A stretch of 64,000 nt of DNA from Mya arenaria. Its lineage: Eukaryota > Mollusca > Bivalvia > Myida > Myidae. The notes under the pieces were generated by a model, which worked only from the letters and a program-made list of their open reading frames with translations, did no database searches and had not been told where the DNA came from. Positions 21,182 to 33,452 of this stretch are shown piece after piece (within the stretch, counting starts at the first letter, position 1; each line of letters begins with the position of its first letter). The translations under genes were made by a program, and so were the position numbers. The stretch lies in NCBI RefSeq assembly GCF_026914265.1, contig NC_069133.1, positions 8,563,937 through 8,627,936 of the forward strand. The letters run 5' to 3'.

Positions 21182-22387
21182 ATGAATGTCTCAGGCCACC
21201 GGGTTGTGACGAACGAGGAGCTCCTTGAGCGGTTGAACGGGGAGATGAGGCACGCGGTGGCTCCCGTTACCGTGTTTGTGGGGGTTGAGATACTACTGGG
21301 GTTTGTAGGAAACCTGGTTGTGTTGGGTGTATTCTTTTTCCGATATCATCACTGCAACTTCCGGTACTTCGTTCTGTGCCTGGCGGTCTTTGACTTTATC
21401 AGCACGCTGACCACGATGCCTGGGGAGATTCTCACGCAGCAGTACTGGTACAAGTACCCGTTTCCCATCGTCTGCAAGGTCAAGTCCTTCTTCAACGTGT
21501 TCACGGTATCCGGAGAAGCCCTATGTTTGTGTACCATCGCCGTCGAACGTTACCGGAAAGTGTGTGCGCCCTTCGGATGGCAGATCAAGCACAAGTATGC
21601 GCTCTTGTGGATTGTAGTGATATTCGTAGTCGCCTTTGTACTCGCTTTTCCGGTTTTCTTTCTCTGGGGTGCCACTTCTCACACTAAACAATACGGTGGA
21701 CGGTATGTAACTGTTACACTATGCGAAAAAGATGCCCGGTTCTCAGAGTCTAATACGCCTATGGCGTACGTAACAACAGTAGAAGCAATTATTGCAGTGT
21801 GCTTAGTTATTATGATGTGTCTATATGTATTTGTTGCAAAGAAGCTCATCAAGCTTCGTAAGAAAGCCCAGTACCATTGTAAAAGTAGATCACATTCTGC
21901 ATTGAACATGAACGAGGCTGGGATGGTCAACAATCTCATCTCTTTGAACAACGGCGATGTGCCGACTGTTTCTAATGTCAGAGCTCCGCAAATAACGCAA
22001 ACAATTGACACATATGATGAAACTGACGGTGGTGAGTCAGAATTTTATGACGTTGAAAGTTGTCAACAAGACCGGGTAACTTCTTGGAATGGAATTGAAC
22101 GTTCGTCACGGCGAAAACGTCGGGAAAAGGCTGAACGCGTACGGACGAAAACTGTCATCATGTTTATATTGACCATCGTGTTTATGTTCACCATCATTAT
22201 GTACTTTACCTTGTTGACAATGATTACAAGGTCGGAAGACATCCTACGGACAATGACGGACAGTCAAAAGACGGTGTACTTTTTCTTTCTGAGACTTGTG
22301 TTTATAAATCACGTGATTAACCCTTTTGTGTACGGCTGTCTGGATCCGCAGTTTAAACGAATCTTAAAAAGTTGGTGTTGTAAATGA
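21182..22387 (+). CDS. rhodopsin-class (class A) GPCR, orphan, copy A
   Basis: Intronless, 401 residues from ATG 21182; the frame extends upstream without another ATG, and the start agrees with copies B and D. Seven membrane segments are visible. Key residues are G43-N44 in TM1, D71 in TM2 (LAVFD), C98 before TM3, E122-R123-Y124 closing TM3 and NPFVY 380-384 in TM7, then a short tail ending CCK. The third intracellular loop is long (about 120 residues) and ends in a basic stretch, SSRRKRREKAERVRTK. TM6 (MFILTIVFMFTIIMYFTLL) lacks the usual CWxP. The overall look is that of peptide-type receptors expanded in molluscs; ligand unknown. A ctatata box lies near 21063. It is the leftmost of five related copies. 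Confidence 0.93.
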   Translation: MNVSGHRVVTNEELLERLNGEMRHAVAPVTVFVGVEILLGFVGNLVVLGVFFFRYHHCNFRYFVLCLAVFDFISTLTTMPGEILTQQYWYKYPFPIVCKVKSFFNVFTVSGEALCLCTIAVERYRKVCAPFGWQIKHKYALLWIVVIFVVAFVLAFPVFFLWGATSHTKQYGGRYVTVTLCEKDARFSESNTPMAYVTTVEAIIAVCLVIMMCLYVFVAKKLIKLRKKAQYHCKSRSHSALNMNEAGMVNNLISLNNGDVPTVSNVRAPQITQTIDTYDETDGGESEFYDVESCQQDRVTSWNGIERSSRRKRREKAERVRTKTVIMFILTIVFMFTIIMYFTLLTMITRSEDILRTMTDSQKTVYFFFLRLVFINHVINPFVYGCLDPQFKRILKSWCCK

Positions 22388-24744
22388 AAATGACATGTTG
22401 AATTTGTTTATAAACAAAAATGAGATAAACTACTTATATCTCGAAGAACTCAAATATAAGAAATATTGAAACTATTCCAAAGAGAGCACATAAGTCTACG
22501 TCTTGTGGTTGTGAATGTACTTTGTGCTTGATTATTAATGAAAAGTTATGTCGAATCATTGAATAAGAAATCATTACATACACATAGCAGAAACTATTTA
22601 TGACCAATTCAAAAAGAAGAGGATGAAAGTGGTCGATGTCGCTGGCTCGATTTACTCTTTGGCTCGAGCTCGATGTAAAGGACGGATCCTAGTTTACTCT
22701 GTGTAAGCATTCCTGCTTGACTCGATATTTGCGAGACTTGAAGTATTGTGGCCGGTCTTTGGGATATCGTGCCTATGGGTTGACTGAAGTTATATAGGTA
22801 GGTGTCCATCTCACACCAAAGAGGTTGTTGAGTATCTACCACGCATACTTTACCACGGAAACGAACTAATGTGTGATTATATAAGCTTTCAACTTTCGTT
22901 ACAATAGAGCTAAATGTGATAACTATAAAAAAAATCAGAACTCTTCTTACGAGTATGTAATATATGAAGAAAGCCGTTGAGGAATCAGTTAAATGCGTAG
23001 CTAAAGCGTAGGTTATCTAAAATGGATTTACAAAGACAGACCAAATATTTGAAAACTTCATCCATGGACCAAGTCCGTGATTCAGGTAAAAAAACATGGT
23101 AAACACTTTTATTGCTCATTCTGTTTTATAGAAATAAAAACAGACGAGGAACCGCCTTGTTGGCCTCCTTGTTGTTGTTGTTGATGTTGTTGTCGGAGAC
23201 GGCGTTATCGGTTACTATAATAAAATCTTTTAATTACTTATTACAACAGAAAACGTTTGACATTTTTACTCAAATGCAAATTAGCGCCATTGTAAACAAT
23301 TTAGTTCATTTTTCAAATAACTCAATCAGGGCCATGTATTAAGTGCACTGTATTTCGTTGATAAGGCTACTGCGGGACTTAACTGATTCAGTGTCTTCCA
23401 ATTCGAGATGGCTCGTTAATAAAATGCCAAGGAAATAGGAATTTTAACGGTAAGCTGTGCCTAATACGATGTTAATGTATGAACTAAAATAACTTTTATT
23501 ACAAAAACAAATTATAAACTAGTTTGTCTTGTTTATTTTATTGTTGTTAAAGTTGTTTATTTCTTTGCCTATTTTATCTTAAATCTTTTATATCCGTAAA
23601 GAAAAAAGCACCGAGCGAATGAACATTAAAGGCCCACAATATAGGCTGATTCAAAATAATGTAAATAAAAAATGCATTTATTGTGTTGACTCATTTGATA
23701 AAAAAACACCCACACAAAAATGCATATGAGTTATGTAAAGATAAAAACATAAACTTTTATCAAAACAAATAACAAAAAAAACCGGAGACGATTGTAATAT
23801 GATCTGTAGCGCACAAGCCGAATGGGTACAACCAGAAGGCGATGGTAAATGATCTCAACACCAACCCTTTTTCTGACAAATATAGTTTAGATTTCCTTTT
23901 TCCCGTTGATAAACTAATTGGCCGTCCAAGGTGCAAAGTCGTCACGACGGTGAAGGACCAGGGCATATACTGTTTATTTAGTTTGGGGTTCAATATTTAG
24001 CAAGCATAATACATGCATGTATGAAAGGTCTTAGAGTAAGGGTATTTTATAGTTAAATAATGGATTATAAATGAAACTGATCTCACTTGAAAAGGTATAT
24101 TGTTCCAGTACATTGGATTACAGAAGGACTGAAGCCCTGAAATTTTTCAGACAAAATATCTACAAAATTAAAATTGCAAATGTGGTTTAATTCCAACTGA
24201 AAGTCGTTACTATGCATAGTTTCCTTGATTCCTTTAGCGATTCACAAGATATGTCGATGACATGGTTTGAAAGCCAACTGCATGTTCTGGTATTTGAAAT
24301 ATGACCATGACCTTGACAATAACATACCACTTACATACGTGCACCGCCTACAAGATGACCATCTTTTATACATGTTAGAGACCCAACAGCCACTATTTAA
24401 GGAAGAACACATAGCAATAATTATCTTCGCTTGAAATCAGTGTTTTAAAGTTTATTGCAACACAGGTATTTTTGAAGTGATTAGTTTTGGTGGTTTTGAT
24501 ATGAACACCTCGCGCGCAAGCTCATGTTTTGACGATTTTGTAAAAATGATGTATACTTGCAATGAAGTCCAAAAAAAGAAAAGAAAAAACAAAAAAAACA
24601 AATTTACAATGTAGGTCATCCAAATGAGAACATCGTTATTTTAGTATGTGCCTATTTTTTTTGTTTCCTTGATAACACGTATAAGCCTATGTAAATACAA
24701 CTATATGTTTAAGATAAAATGGCAAAACATTACTCAAACTATCA
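22388..24744. other. downstream of GPCR A, no gene seen
   Basis: Several stretches have diverged counterparts beside the other copies: 23341-23400 resembles 39250-39300 and 24180-24320 resembles 34310-34440. Short minus frames at 22609-22842 and 23760-23993 match nothing I recognise. Confidence 0.5.
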
Positions 24745-24749
24745 CGGAA

Positions 24750-25075
24750 ATTCTAATAATAATAATAACAACTTTATTTAACGAAGGTTACATAATAAGT
24801 GTACAATCATTGCAGACATACTTCTTATTTCCAGCATGGCCTTCACACAAAAAGTATTACAAAAACACATGTACTAAGTTACATATTAAGCAACATACAA
24901 AACATGCAATCACACTATCACTATCATACATTTCTTCGACAAACACAACTCAGTTTAATATGATGATTATAAATTACAATAATTTCATACTGTAAATAAT
25001 GTAGATATATTCAGTAAAACCACATTCAATCAATATATTTACATATTTGGTAGTATCCATTACATATTATTCTAA
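24750..25075 (-). mobile_element. LINE 3' tail fragment (no coding part)
   Basis: Read on the minus strand it ends in aaagttgttattattatta. It shares phrases (cttatttccagcatggcctt, taacaactttattta) with the 3' region of the LINE fragment at 42030-42950. The flanking sequence continues uninterrupted at 34860-34910 in a related block, so this piece looks inserted. Confidence 0.55.
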
Positions 25076-25079
25076 AGCC

Positions 25080-26640
25080 CCATTGTCATCCTTATTGATA
25101 TTATGATTGAATTTCAGTAGTAACAAGTTAGATTTTGACCTCAATTTCACGAGGACAGCCCTGAATTCCCCCCGAGATTATTATTGATTATTTATTTATT
25201 ACCTTATAGTTGAATTACGAATGCTGGTGTTAACCCAACGTGGTGAATAAGAATATCAACGACGTGTGTGTATGACTAAAGCCGTGGCCACACCAACATT
25301 GCGATCGGATGCGATCTCTTAACGACAAACTAAATGACATACGGAAAGATGCTTCAGAGGTCTCTGAATGCATTATATTAAGTTTTAATCGGACTTGTCA
25401 CCAGCCGTTCATTAGCAACAAGTCAATGATCAGTCTTAACAAGTTTCAAACCTTTCGCCGTATCTGAGGTAAACAGCTGTATATATTTGCAGATCAATAA
25501 CTATCAAGTTGCAAAACCCATCCCTGATTGAGCGACGATCATACCCGTATTCAAAAGATGGGCTGTGGTTGCCACGGTGTCAGTGATCGCGAGTATATCG
25601 CAAATTAGATAAGTATCAAAGAGGTAGCATCGCGGGATATTCCTCACGATTGGTCAGAAATCTAGAATTATAGTCTTCAATTGCGTAGAGCAAATCGCAA
25701 TAAGTGGTGCTTGTTCATGTCAATTTGTATTGAACCGTCAAGAAATGAAAGTCACGATCACGATTTGTCAAGATTCACCAAGATGATGAAAATCTCTGGC
25801 ACTCGCGGATGAAATCGTGTAAGTGAGAAAAAGGCTTTAAGTAATATGAAATGAAAAATATCAGTTTACCATATTTAATACTTTACGTTGTATGTCCAAT
25901 ACCATTGATTGCGACGACACACAAGAAGCAACAACTGTAGTGTGTTCAAGAAATAATAGTTGTATAGACGGATTATACACCCCTTGTAAGTGAGTTTATA
26001 CAAAAGAATCATGTCGTGTTTCGAGATTAGCAAGCGGGAATGCAACGTTAGTTTGGACATAATTAATTTTTGTGGTAACGGAAAAAATGTCAAAAAACAT
26101 CAGACTTTCTCTTAGGAGATAACGCTCCCATAGATTACAATATTGTAGTCGTTTATTTAATAGCTGAATATGCACAAATATTAAATGATTGGTGAGTGCT
26201 AGAATATTTACTTTGATCTTCTATCGTCTCATAAGGTAAACCATGTTTTCTGCACTTTTTTTTGAAATTAAACTCGGTAGCATTCATTAGAATAATTGTT
26301 TTCGAAATGTATTCATCGTTTCTGGTATATTTAAATAATTGTATTAATTTTGGGTTTAGGAGTACGAGTGCATCTTTTAACCATATAGAGATTATAACTC
26401 CACTAGAATAAGAATAAGAGGTGATTACTCCTGACTTTGGAGCAGAAACAAATAATTGAAAACAGAAATTAAATTTAAGATAGGTACAAACAATGCTATA
26501 AACAAATTTATCAAGGAAAAGACAGACATTAAAATTTAAACAGAATATTGACATGTATATAGTGCATGTGGGTTAATTGAAATATAGAACAGTTTTGAAA
26601 TAGAAAAAACAATTGAAATATAATAAAAATATGCATTTCT
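25080..26640. other. intergenic within GPCR cluster, no gene seen
   Basis: 25090-25160 and 25740-25800 have diverged counterparts at 34905-34990 and 35495-35540, consistent with block duplication. No coding sequence was recognised. Confidence 0.45.
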
Positions 26641-26644
26641 ATGG

Positions 26645-28010
26645 TTACTGGTCAGTTATATTGCGCACTTGTCAGTTATATTTTACTGGTTAGTTATATT
26701 GCGAACTGATCAGATAAATTGCGCACTGGTCAGTTATATTGCACTGGCCAGTTATATTGCACTGGTCAGTTATATTGCACTGGTCAGTTACATTGCACTG
26801 GCCAATTATATACTACTGGTCACTTATATTGCGAACTGATCAGATATATTGCGCACTGGTCAGTTATATTGCAGAAGTCAGTTATATTGCGCACTGGTCA
26901 GTTATATTGCAGTAGTCAGTTATATTGCGAACTGATCAGTTATATTGCAGTAGTCAGTTATATTGCGAACTGATCAGATATATTGCGCACTGGTCAGTTA
27001 TATTGCAGTAGTCAGTTATATTGCGAACTGATCAGTTATATTGCAGTAGTCAGTTATATTGCGAACTGATCAGTTATATTGCAGTAGTAAGTTATATTGC
27101 GAACTGATCAGATATATTGCGCACTGGTCAGTTCTATTGCAGTAGTCAGTTATATTGCGAACTGATCAGATATATTGCGCACTGGTCAGTTATATTGCAG
27201 TAGTCAGCTATATTGCGAACTGATCAGTTATATTGCAGTAGTCAGTTATATTGCGAACTGATCAGTTATATTGCAGTAGTCAGTTATATTGTGAACTGAT
27301 CAGATATATTGCGCACTGGTCAGTTATATTGCAGTAGTCAGCTATATTGCGAACTGATCAGTTATATTGCGAACTGGTTAGTTATATTGCACTGGCCAGT
27401 TATATTGTACTGGTCAGTTATATTGCGAACTGATCAGATATATTGCGCACTGGTCAGTTTTATTGCACTGGTCAGTTATATTGCACTGGCCAATTATATT
27501 GCACTAGTCACTTATATTGCGCTGGTCAGTCATATTGCACTGGTCAGTTATATTGAGCACTGGTCACTGGCCGGTTATATAGCACTAGTCAGATATATTG
27601 CGCCGGTCAGTTATATTGCAGTAGTCAGTTATATTGCGAACTGATCAGTTATATTGCACTGGCCAGTTATATTGTACTGGTCAGTTATATTGCAGTAGTC
27701 AGTTATATTGCGAACTGATCAGTTATATTGCGAACTGGTTTGTTATATTGCACTGGCCAGTTATATTGTACTGGTCAGTTATATTGCGAACTAATCAGAT
27801 ATATTGCGCACTGGTCAGTTTGATTGCACTGGTCAATCATATTGCACTGGCCAATCATATTGCACTAGTCATTTATATTGCGCTGGTCAGTTATATTGAG
27901 CACTGGTCACTGGCCGGTTATATAGCACTAGTCAGATATATTGCACCGGTCAGTTACAATGAACATTGGTCAGTTATATTGCGTACTGGTCAGTTATATT
28001 GAAAACATGT
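26645..28010 (+). repeat. ~18-20-bp minisatellite (ggtcagttatattgc) with higher-order structure
   Basis: About 68 units of cagttatattgc plus a linker (gcactggt, agtagt, gaactgat, actggcca). Linkers occur in ordered series of about 58 bp around 26900-27350. A longer block of about 360 bp starting near 27357 is repeated from 27719, making a higher-order repeat. Open frames here are by-products of stop-free units. Confidence 0.93.
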
Positions 28011-28270
28011 TCTGATAAAAAAATGTTTCTATTGAATTCTGATGTTGGCGGGCTGGCAAGACTGGTAGAGAGAAAGACATCGGATTGTGACGTTGAAGGT
28101 TTTAGTGTTCATGTATTGGCTAAATATTGTCTTGTTGACGCGTGTTTTCTAAATATGGCGACCGAATGCCACACAATTATTATTTGTATCATTTCAACCA
28201 CTCCTGTGTAAATTATGAATTGTGCAGAAAACAACTGCCGTTGGCAAAATACAACACGCACTAGGTTAAT

Positions 28271-29578
28271 TCACACTTTCCTTACTTTCATTAGTAGGCA
28301 TTTTTTCATGTCTCCTAATATTTGTTTGAACTGAGGGTCGAGACAACCGTACACGAAAGGGTTGATAACATGGTTTATGAACACCAGTCTGAAGAAGAAG
28401 AAATACACAGCCTTCTCATAGTCATTTAAACTCTTTAAGATATCAGCTGATGCTAATAATGTCATATACAAAATTGTTGTGACAATAAATATGATTGTCA
28501 GAACGAACATGATGTACGTTTTCCGGCGAACGCGGCTCGCTATATCTCGACGTTGACGTCGTATCCGTTTTTTGGGACGTACTTCCGACGTCCCACCATC
28601 GCATGAAGTATGGGCGTCCATGACACGACAATCATCGACGTCAACCGGCTCACTTTCGTCATCCAGGGACCTCGTTACCGTTGTGCTTAAATCAATCGTA
28701 GCCATTTCGATTCCGGTCGGTACGTTTGAATTAGAAACGCTACCTCCATCGCTTATCTTGAGCTTTTGTTTTGATTTTGTCTGTGATGCTAGCGACTTGC
28801 TAACTTTAGACGCGCCTAGATTTTGGCGCCTTCGCGTCCATGGACGACCTAAGATGAGTGTCTTTGCTACCAGTATATAAAGAACGAGCAGGATCAACAG
28901 GCATATCCCAATTATAATATTCACTGATGCCGCGTATAGAAATGGCTGTTTACTGTTTACATAGTGAGAATCCTTACCACACACGGTGACAGTAACGTTT
29001 CTTCCATTGTATATTCTTACATGCTGGTGAGTTCCCCAGAGAAACGAGACCGGGAGAGAAAGGGCGAACGCCGCGCCGTAGGTGACGCCGCACATGATAA
29101 GAGCCTGGCGAGGCTTGATCTGCCATCCTAATGGCGCACATACCTTCCGGTAGCGATCTACGGCGATTGTACACAGACAAAGTGCCTCCCCTGACACTGT
29201 GAACACGTTAAAGAATGACTTGACCTTACAGACGATGGGAAATGGGTACTTATACCAGTGCTGCTGCGTGAATATCTGCCCAGGCATTGTGGTCAGTGTG
29301 CTGATAAAGTCCAGGAAAGCCAAGCACAACACAAAGTAGCGGAAGTTACAGTCATGGTATCGTTTTATGAACACGTACAGTACAAATAAATTGCCAAAAA
29401 ATCCTAGAAATGCTTCAATTCCAATAAAAACTGACACAGGTGTGACAACCCTTTTTATTTCATCATTCAGTTGGTCCAATAATTCACTCCCCATCGCTTT
29501 AGATAGTCCAGTGCCCTTGTCAGCGCTAGTGAAGACATTAACAATATGTCCAAAACTATCAGTTTGATTATCAACCAT
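28271..29578 (-). CDS. rhodopsin-class GPCR, orphan, copy B
   Basis: Intronless, 435 residues, ATG at 29578. TM1 has GNLFVLYVF, TM2 LAFLDF, TM3 ends DRYRKVCAP and TM7 has NPFVYGCLDPQFK. The Cys before TM3 is present (PIVCKVKSFFNVFTVSGEAL). The third intracellular loop is about 130 residues with a basic end, KKRIRRQRRDIASRVRRK. TM6 (MFVLTIIFIVTTILYMTLL) lacks CWxP. The N-terminus is hydrophilic with an N-glycosylation site (NQT) and no signal peptide. Very similar to copy D and more distant from A. The flanking 5' region (29580-29960) is homologous to that of D (37755-38150). Confidence 0.93.
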   Translation of the reverse strand: MVDNQTDSFGHIVNVFTSADKGTGLSKAMGSELLDQLNDEIKRVVTPVSVFIGIEAFLGFFGNLFVLYVFIKRYHDCNFRYFVLCLAFLDFISTLTTMPGQIFTQQHWYKYPFPIVCKVKSFFNVFTVSGEALCLCTIAVDRYRKVCAPLGWQIKPRQALIMCGVTYGAAFALSLPVSFLWGTHQHVRIYNGRNVTVTVCGKDSHYVNSKQPFLYAASVNIIIGICLLILLVLYILVAKTLILGRPWTRRRQNLGASKVSKSLASQTKSKQKLKISDGGSVSNSNVPTGIEMATIDLSTTVTRSLDDESEPVDVDDCRVMDAHTSCDGGTSEVRPKKRIRRQRRDIASRVRRKTYIMFVLTIIFIVTTILYMTLLASADILKSLNDYEKAVYFFFFRLVFINHVINPFVYGCLDPQFKQILGDMKKCLLMKVRKV

Positions 29579-30529
29579 TTAATGTTATTTTTGTTAAAAC
29601 AGTGCGAAACAACATGAAAAATGTAAAATGGCTTTTAATGAAATGAATCAATCACATAGAAATTCACAACTTTAACATTCATCGTTTGAATGATTCACTG
29701 TCTAGTACTTAATCGTAGTTATTTATCTCGCTTTGAATTTAATTTCCTATTTTCTTCCGTATTTGATCTTATCAGAGGTTTATACACTAAATAGATTCGA
29801 TAGATAATACTTTCAGCGCTTTAGACAAGGATATCAATTAATTATACCCAAACATGCTTACATAAATATGTTTGATGTAAACATCTCCGAGGTATTATTT
29901 TCATTTTACAAAACACCTTTATCCTTTTCTGGTCAAGCCACTGTACACTGCCTTTTGAATGTAGCATCTGTCATGACCAGCTGTGTGATTGATATCTTTG
30001 GCATTTGGCATTTTTTCTGGTACTGTTGCTAACCTAACGATTCCGAAGCTGAAAAACGTTGTGGTATGAAACATACACATTATTTACTGACATATACATG
30101 TCATATGAATGTATAAGCCATTGTATTTGTATTCTGTACACATGGGCTTATGCCTATACTGTATATGTTTTTCCACAATAAGCAATAAACAATATATTAA
30201 TAGAAAATGATATATAAATAGTTAAATACAATACTGTTATCATCAATTGCGCAACATACCCTTGAGGATCAACTGACATAAAAAAGGGTTTGCTATTTTT
30301 GAAAAGATAGAGCACATTCGCATCTTCAGTTCCAATCCAAACATAAGATCACGTACTACAAATAATTAAAGCTTAAAATGTCTTCCGCACAAAATTCCGT
30401 CCAATAAATATAACAGTATTTAAAATGATTAAAGTGTACAAAGGTAGGCCGTTCTTACCTAAATATGATGCCTAGCAAACCAATATTGTCGTGCATACAC
30501 GATAACTTGACCTACATAAAAACAAATCT
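29579..30529. other. upstream of GPCR B, homologous to upstream of D
   Basis: Shared phrases with 37755-38540 include aatcaatcacat, caaggat.tca and ccaaacatgcttac / acaaacacgcttac. This may include the B promoter, but no clear TATA box is seen. The homology is interrupted at 30530 by the foldback element. Confidence 0.5.
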
Positions 30530-30538
30530 GATTTTGCT

Positions 30539-32568
30539 AGCTGTGTGAAGTTAGCTAAACATACGACATTGGACATTGGACATTCAAAATCGAATGTTGT
30601 GCTGGCACGACATTGGACATTGGACATTCAAAATCGAATGTTGTGCTGGCACGACATTGGACATTGGACATTCAAAAGTGAAAGTCGTGCTAGCACGACA
30701 TTGGACATTGGACATTCAAAATCGAATGTTGTGCTGGCACGACATTGGACATTGGACATTCAAAAGTGAAAGTCTTGCTAGCACGACATTGGACATTCAA
30801 ATTCGAATGTTGTGCTGGCACGACATTGGACATTGGACATTCAAAATCGAAATAGCACGACATTGGACATTCAAAATAATATGTCGTGCTGGCTAGTTGT
30901 CTTGGTAATAAATATAAATTTTGGACCCATGATAGACAGAGACTTCGAATGGTCCTTTAAGATAGATTTGAGCAGTTCACGCGTCCATTAGCTGAATAAA
31001 ATGTGGCCAGTATTGTAGTCGAATTGAACTGCTTGTTTTATATTTGAACATTTATTGAGTGCGACATTTATAAAATGTTGCAGATGTTAGCCCCAATAAA
31101 TTGAAATCCAAATTGTACATATAGTCATTGTATACATAAAGGCAGTAGATATATCACTAAATAATGATCCTTTACAATTGTAATTGTATAACCTCAATAT
31201 GAATTATTGTTTGGTGGGACGCAATTTTGCAATCGATTGTGTTTTCTTTTACTCATAAATTGTGTTTATTGCTTTAATTGTTGATATACAACATACGCCT
31301 TATTTCAATCTGGATATTTTTAATCCATCAAAGGTGGACACCCTGCTGAGAGCCGGAATATGTTCAGTAAAGGTGTTATATTTGTATTGCTCAATATAAT
31401 CCGCAGAAACAATAGCGCTTTAACTAGCTCTTTCATTTCACATTTTATTACTTTTATAATCATCAAAGACTTTTGTTTAAAAAATAACTTGCATACTTTT
31501 GGTGACCAATCAAAAAACCTGATATTAAAAAGGAATCGGCCATTTTGTGAACAGATCTAAGTAAACCTCAGAGAATGAATGAGTGTCCAGCGGATGATTT
31601 CAAACCGTTATTAAGGTCCAATGTCCAATGTCGTGCTAGCACGACTTTCACTTTTGAATGTCCAATGTCCAATGTCGTGCCAGCACAATATTCGATTTTG
31701 AATCTCCAATGTCCAATGTCGTGCCAGCACGACATTCGATTTTGAATGTCCAATGTCCAATGTCGTGCTAGCACGACATTCGATTTTGAATGTCCAATGT
31801 CGTGCCAGCACAACATTCGATTTTGAATGTCCAATGTCCAATGTCGTGCTAGCACGACTTTCACCTTTGAATGTCCAATGTCCAATGTCGTGCCCGCACA
31901 ACATTCGATTTTGAATGTCCAATGTCCAATGTCGTGCTAGCACGACTTTCACTTTTGAATGTCCAATGTCCAATGTCGTGCCAGCACAACATTCGGTTAT
32001 GAATGTCCAATGTCCAATGTCGTGCCGGCACGACAATCGTTTTTGAATGTCCAATGTCCAATGTCGTGCCAGCACAACATTCGATTTTGAATGTCCAATG
32101 TCCAATGTCGTGCTAGCACGACTTTCACTTTTGAATGTCCAATGTCGTGCCAGCACAACATTCGATTTTGAATGTCCAATGTCCAATGTCGTGCTAGCAC
32201 GACTTTCACTTTTGAATGTCCAATGTCCAATGTCGTGCCAGCACAACATTCGATTTTGAATGTCCAATGTCCAATGTCGTGCTAGCACGACTTTCACTTT
32301 TGAATGTCCAATGTCCAATGTCGGGCCAGCACAACATTCGATTTTGAATGTCCAATGCCCAATGTCGTGTTAGCACGACTTTCACTTTTGAATGTCCAAT
32401 GTCCAATGTCGTGCTAGCACGACTTTCACTTTTGAATGTCCAATGTCCAATGTCGTGCCAGCACAACATTCGATTTTGAATGTCCAATGTCCAATGTCGT
32501 GCTAGCACGACTTTCACTTTTGAATGTCCAATGTTCAATGTCGTATGTTTAGCTAACTTCACACAGCT
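30539..32568. mobile_element. foldback element, 2030 bp, TIR AGCTGTGTGAAGTTAGC, perfect 9-bp target duplication
   Basis: The left end AGCTGTGTGAAGTTAGC is the exact inverse of the right end. Both flanks read GATTTTGCT (30530-30538 and 32569-32577). The arms, about 30553-30895 and 31612-32556, are inverted tandem arrays of ttggacattggacattcaaa units alternating with the palindrome GTCGTGCTAGCACGAC. The centre of about 700 bp is AT-rich with no recognisable transposase. The design and 9-bp duplication resemble Drosophila FB elements; that comparison is by architecture only. It is absent from the homologous position beside GPCR D. Confidence 0.9.
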
Positions 32569-32577
32569 GATTTTGCT

Positions 32578-33327
32578 TATACCTGGTATAAATCAGTTTT
32601 AAGGTTAACAGTAACGGACAATCCCAAATATTTGATCTGTTTACTCATTTAATTTTATTCGACATGGCCTGTAGTCGAAGTATTTAAGCGGCTTGGCGGC
32701 CTAGCGGTACAAAGATGGTAGCCTGTTAGTTAGTTGCCTAGCAGCCTAGTGGCGATACTTAGGGGCGTATGGGAAGGGGCTAGCAGCCAGCTTGTATTAC
32801 ATATTTTTCCTGAATTTCTGATATATATTTTTGAAATATTGATTGCGATGTATTGATATATTAACTAAAATAGAATTTATAATTAGTTTTATTGACTAAC
32901 TCAAACGTCTATATTGATTTATTAATTGTTAATAATTAATTTATTGAAAGACCATATCATAAGTAGTATACTATAAATTGAACTATTGGATACAAAGAAA
33001 GGCGTTCAATTACTTCCTAGAGAAATCTTTCATCGAAATGATCATATGAAGTGTTTTTAAAACAATTATAAGCAATTAAACTAATGGGTACGTTATCATC
33101 TTTATAGATAAGGTAAATCTGGCACGCAGTGCTTATACCATTTATTTTCATAGTGTTTTTTCGAACCATTTCAACCAGATTCTTTTTATGATTTGTGACA
33201 CTTCATTTCATTGTTGGTCCGTCATGTAAAGGCAACCTAAATACAATGCTTTGTTATGGAAATAAAGGATATAGATGTTAATGAACCATATCTTCACGAA
33301 TTACAAAATAGAGTTGACATTTATTTG
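32578..33327. other. cluster spacer, with a small ggcctagcgg-type repeat remnant
   Basis: 32690-32790 has gcggcttggcggcctagcgg and related units like those of the 19925 element, without termini. 33240-33320 is homologous to 39010-39090, which precedes the other GPCR remnant. Confidence 0.5.
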
Positions 33328-33452
33328 AAGATCGGACGACATTCGGCGGACAATGACAGCCGTTTGCCACTTCTTTCTAAGACTTGTATTTATAAACCAT
33401 GTAATTAATCCTGTTGTATATAACTGTCTTGGTCCACAGTTTAAGGGCAGGC
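33328..33452 (+). pseudogene. GPCR remnant C (end of TM6 loop and TM7 only)
   Basis: One frame reads HFFLRLVFINHVINPVVYNC then LGPQFKG, matching the TM7 region of copy A (FFLRLVFINHVINPFVYGC). The preceding cggacaatgac matches the A extracellular loop 3. Everything 5' of this is missing and the reading frame is lost downstream. The 5' truncation point matches that of remnant E. Confidence 0.85.

Noticed and set aside
22609-22842. Minus-strand frame of 77 codons downstream of GPCR A
   Set aside because: No recognised motif, no clear splice sites and no counterpart beside the other copies.
23760-23993. Minus-strand frame of 77 codons
   Set aside because: No family resemblance and no conserved partner beside the other GPCR copies.
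26719-28002. Open frames of 84-122 codons with repeated QLYCTG or VSYIAL
   Set aside because: By-products of the ggtcagttatattgc minisatellite.
30545-32562. Many open frames with repeated TLDIGHSKSNVVLARHW-like peptides on both strands
   Set aside because: They are translations of the foldback-element arms and occur in several frames at once.
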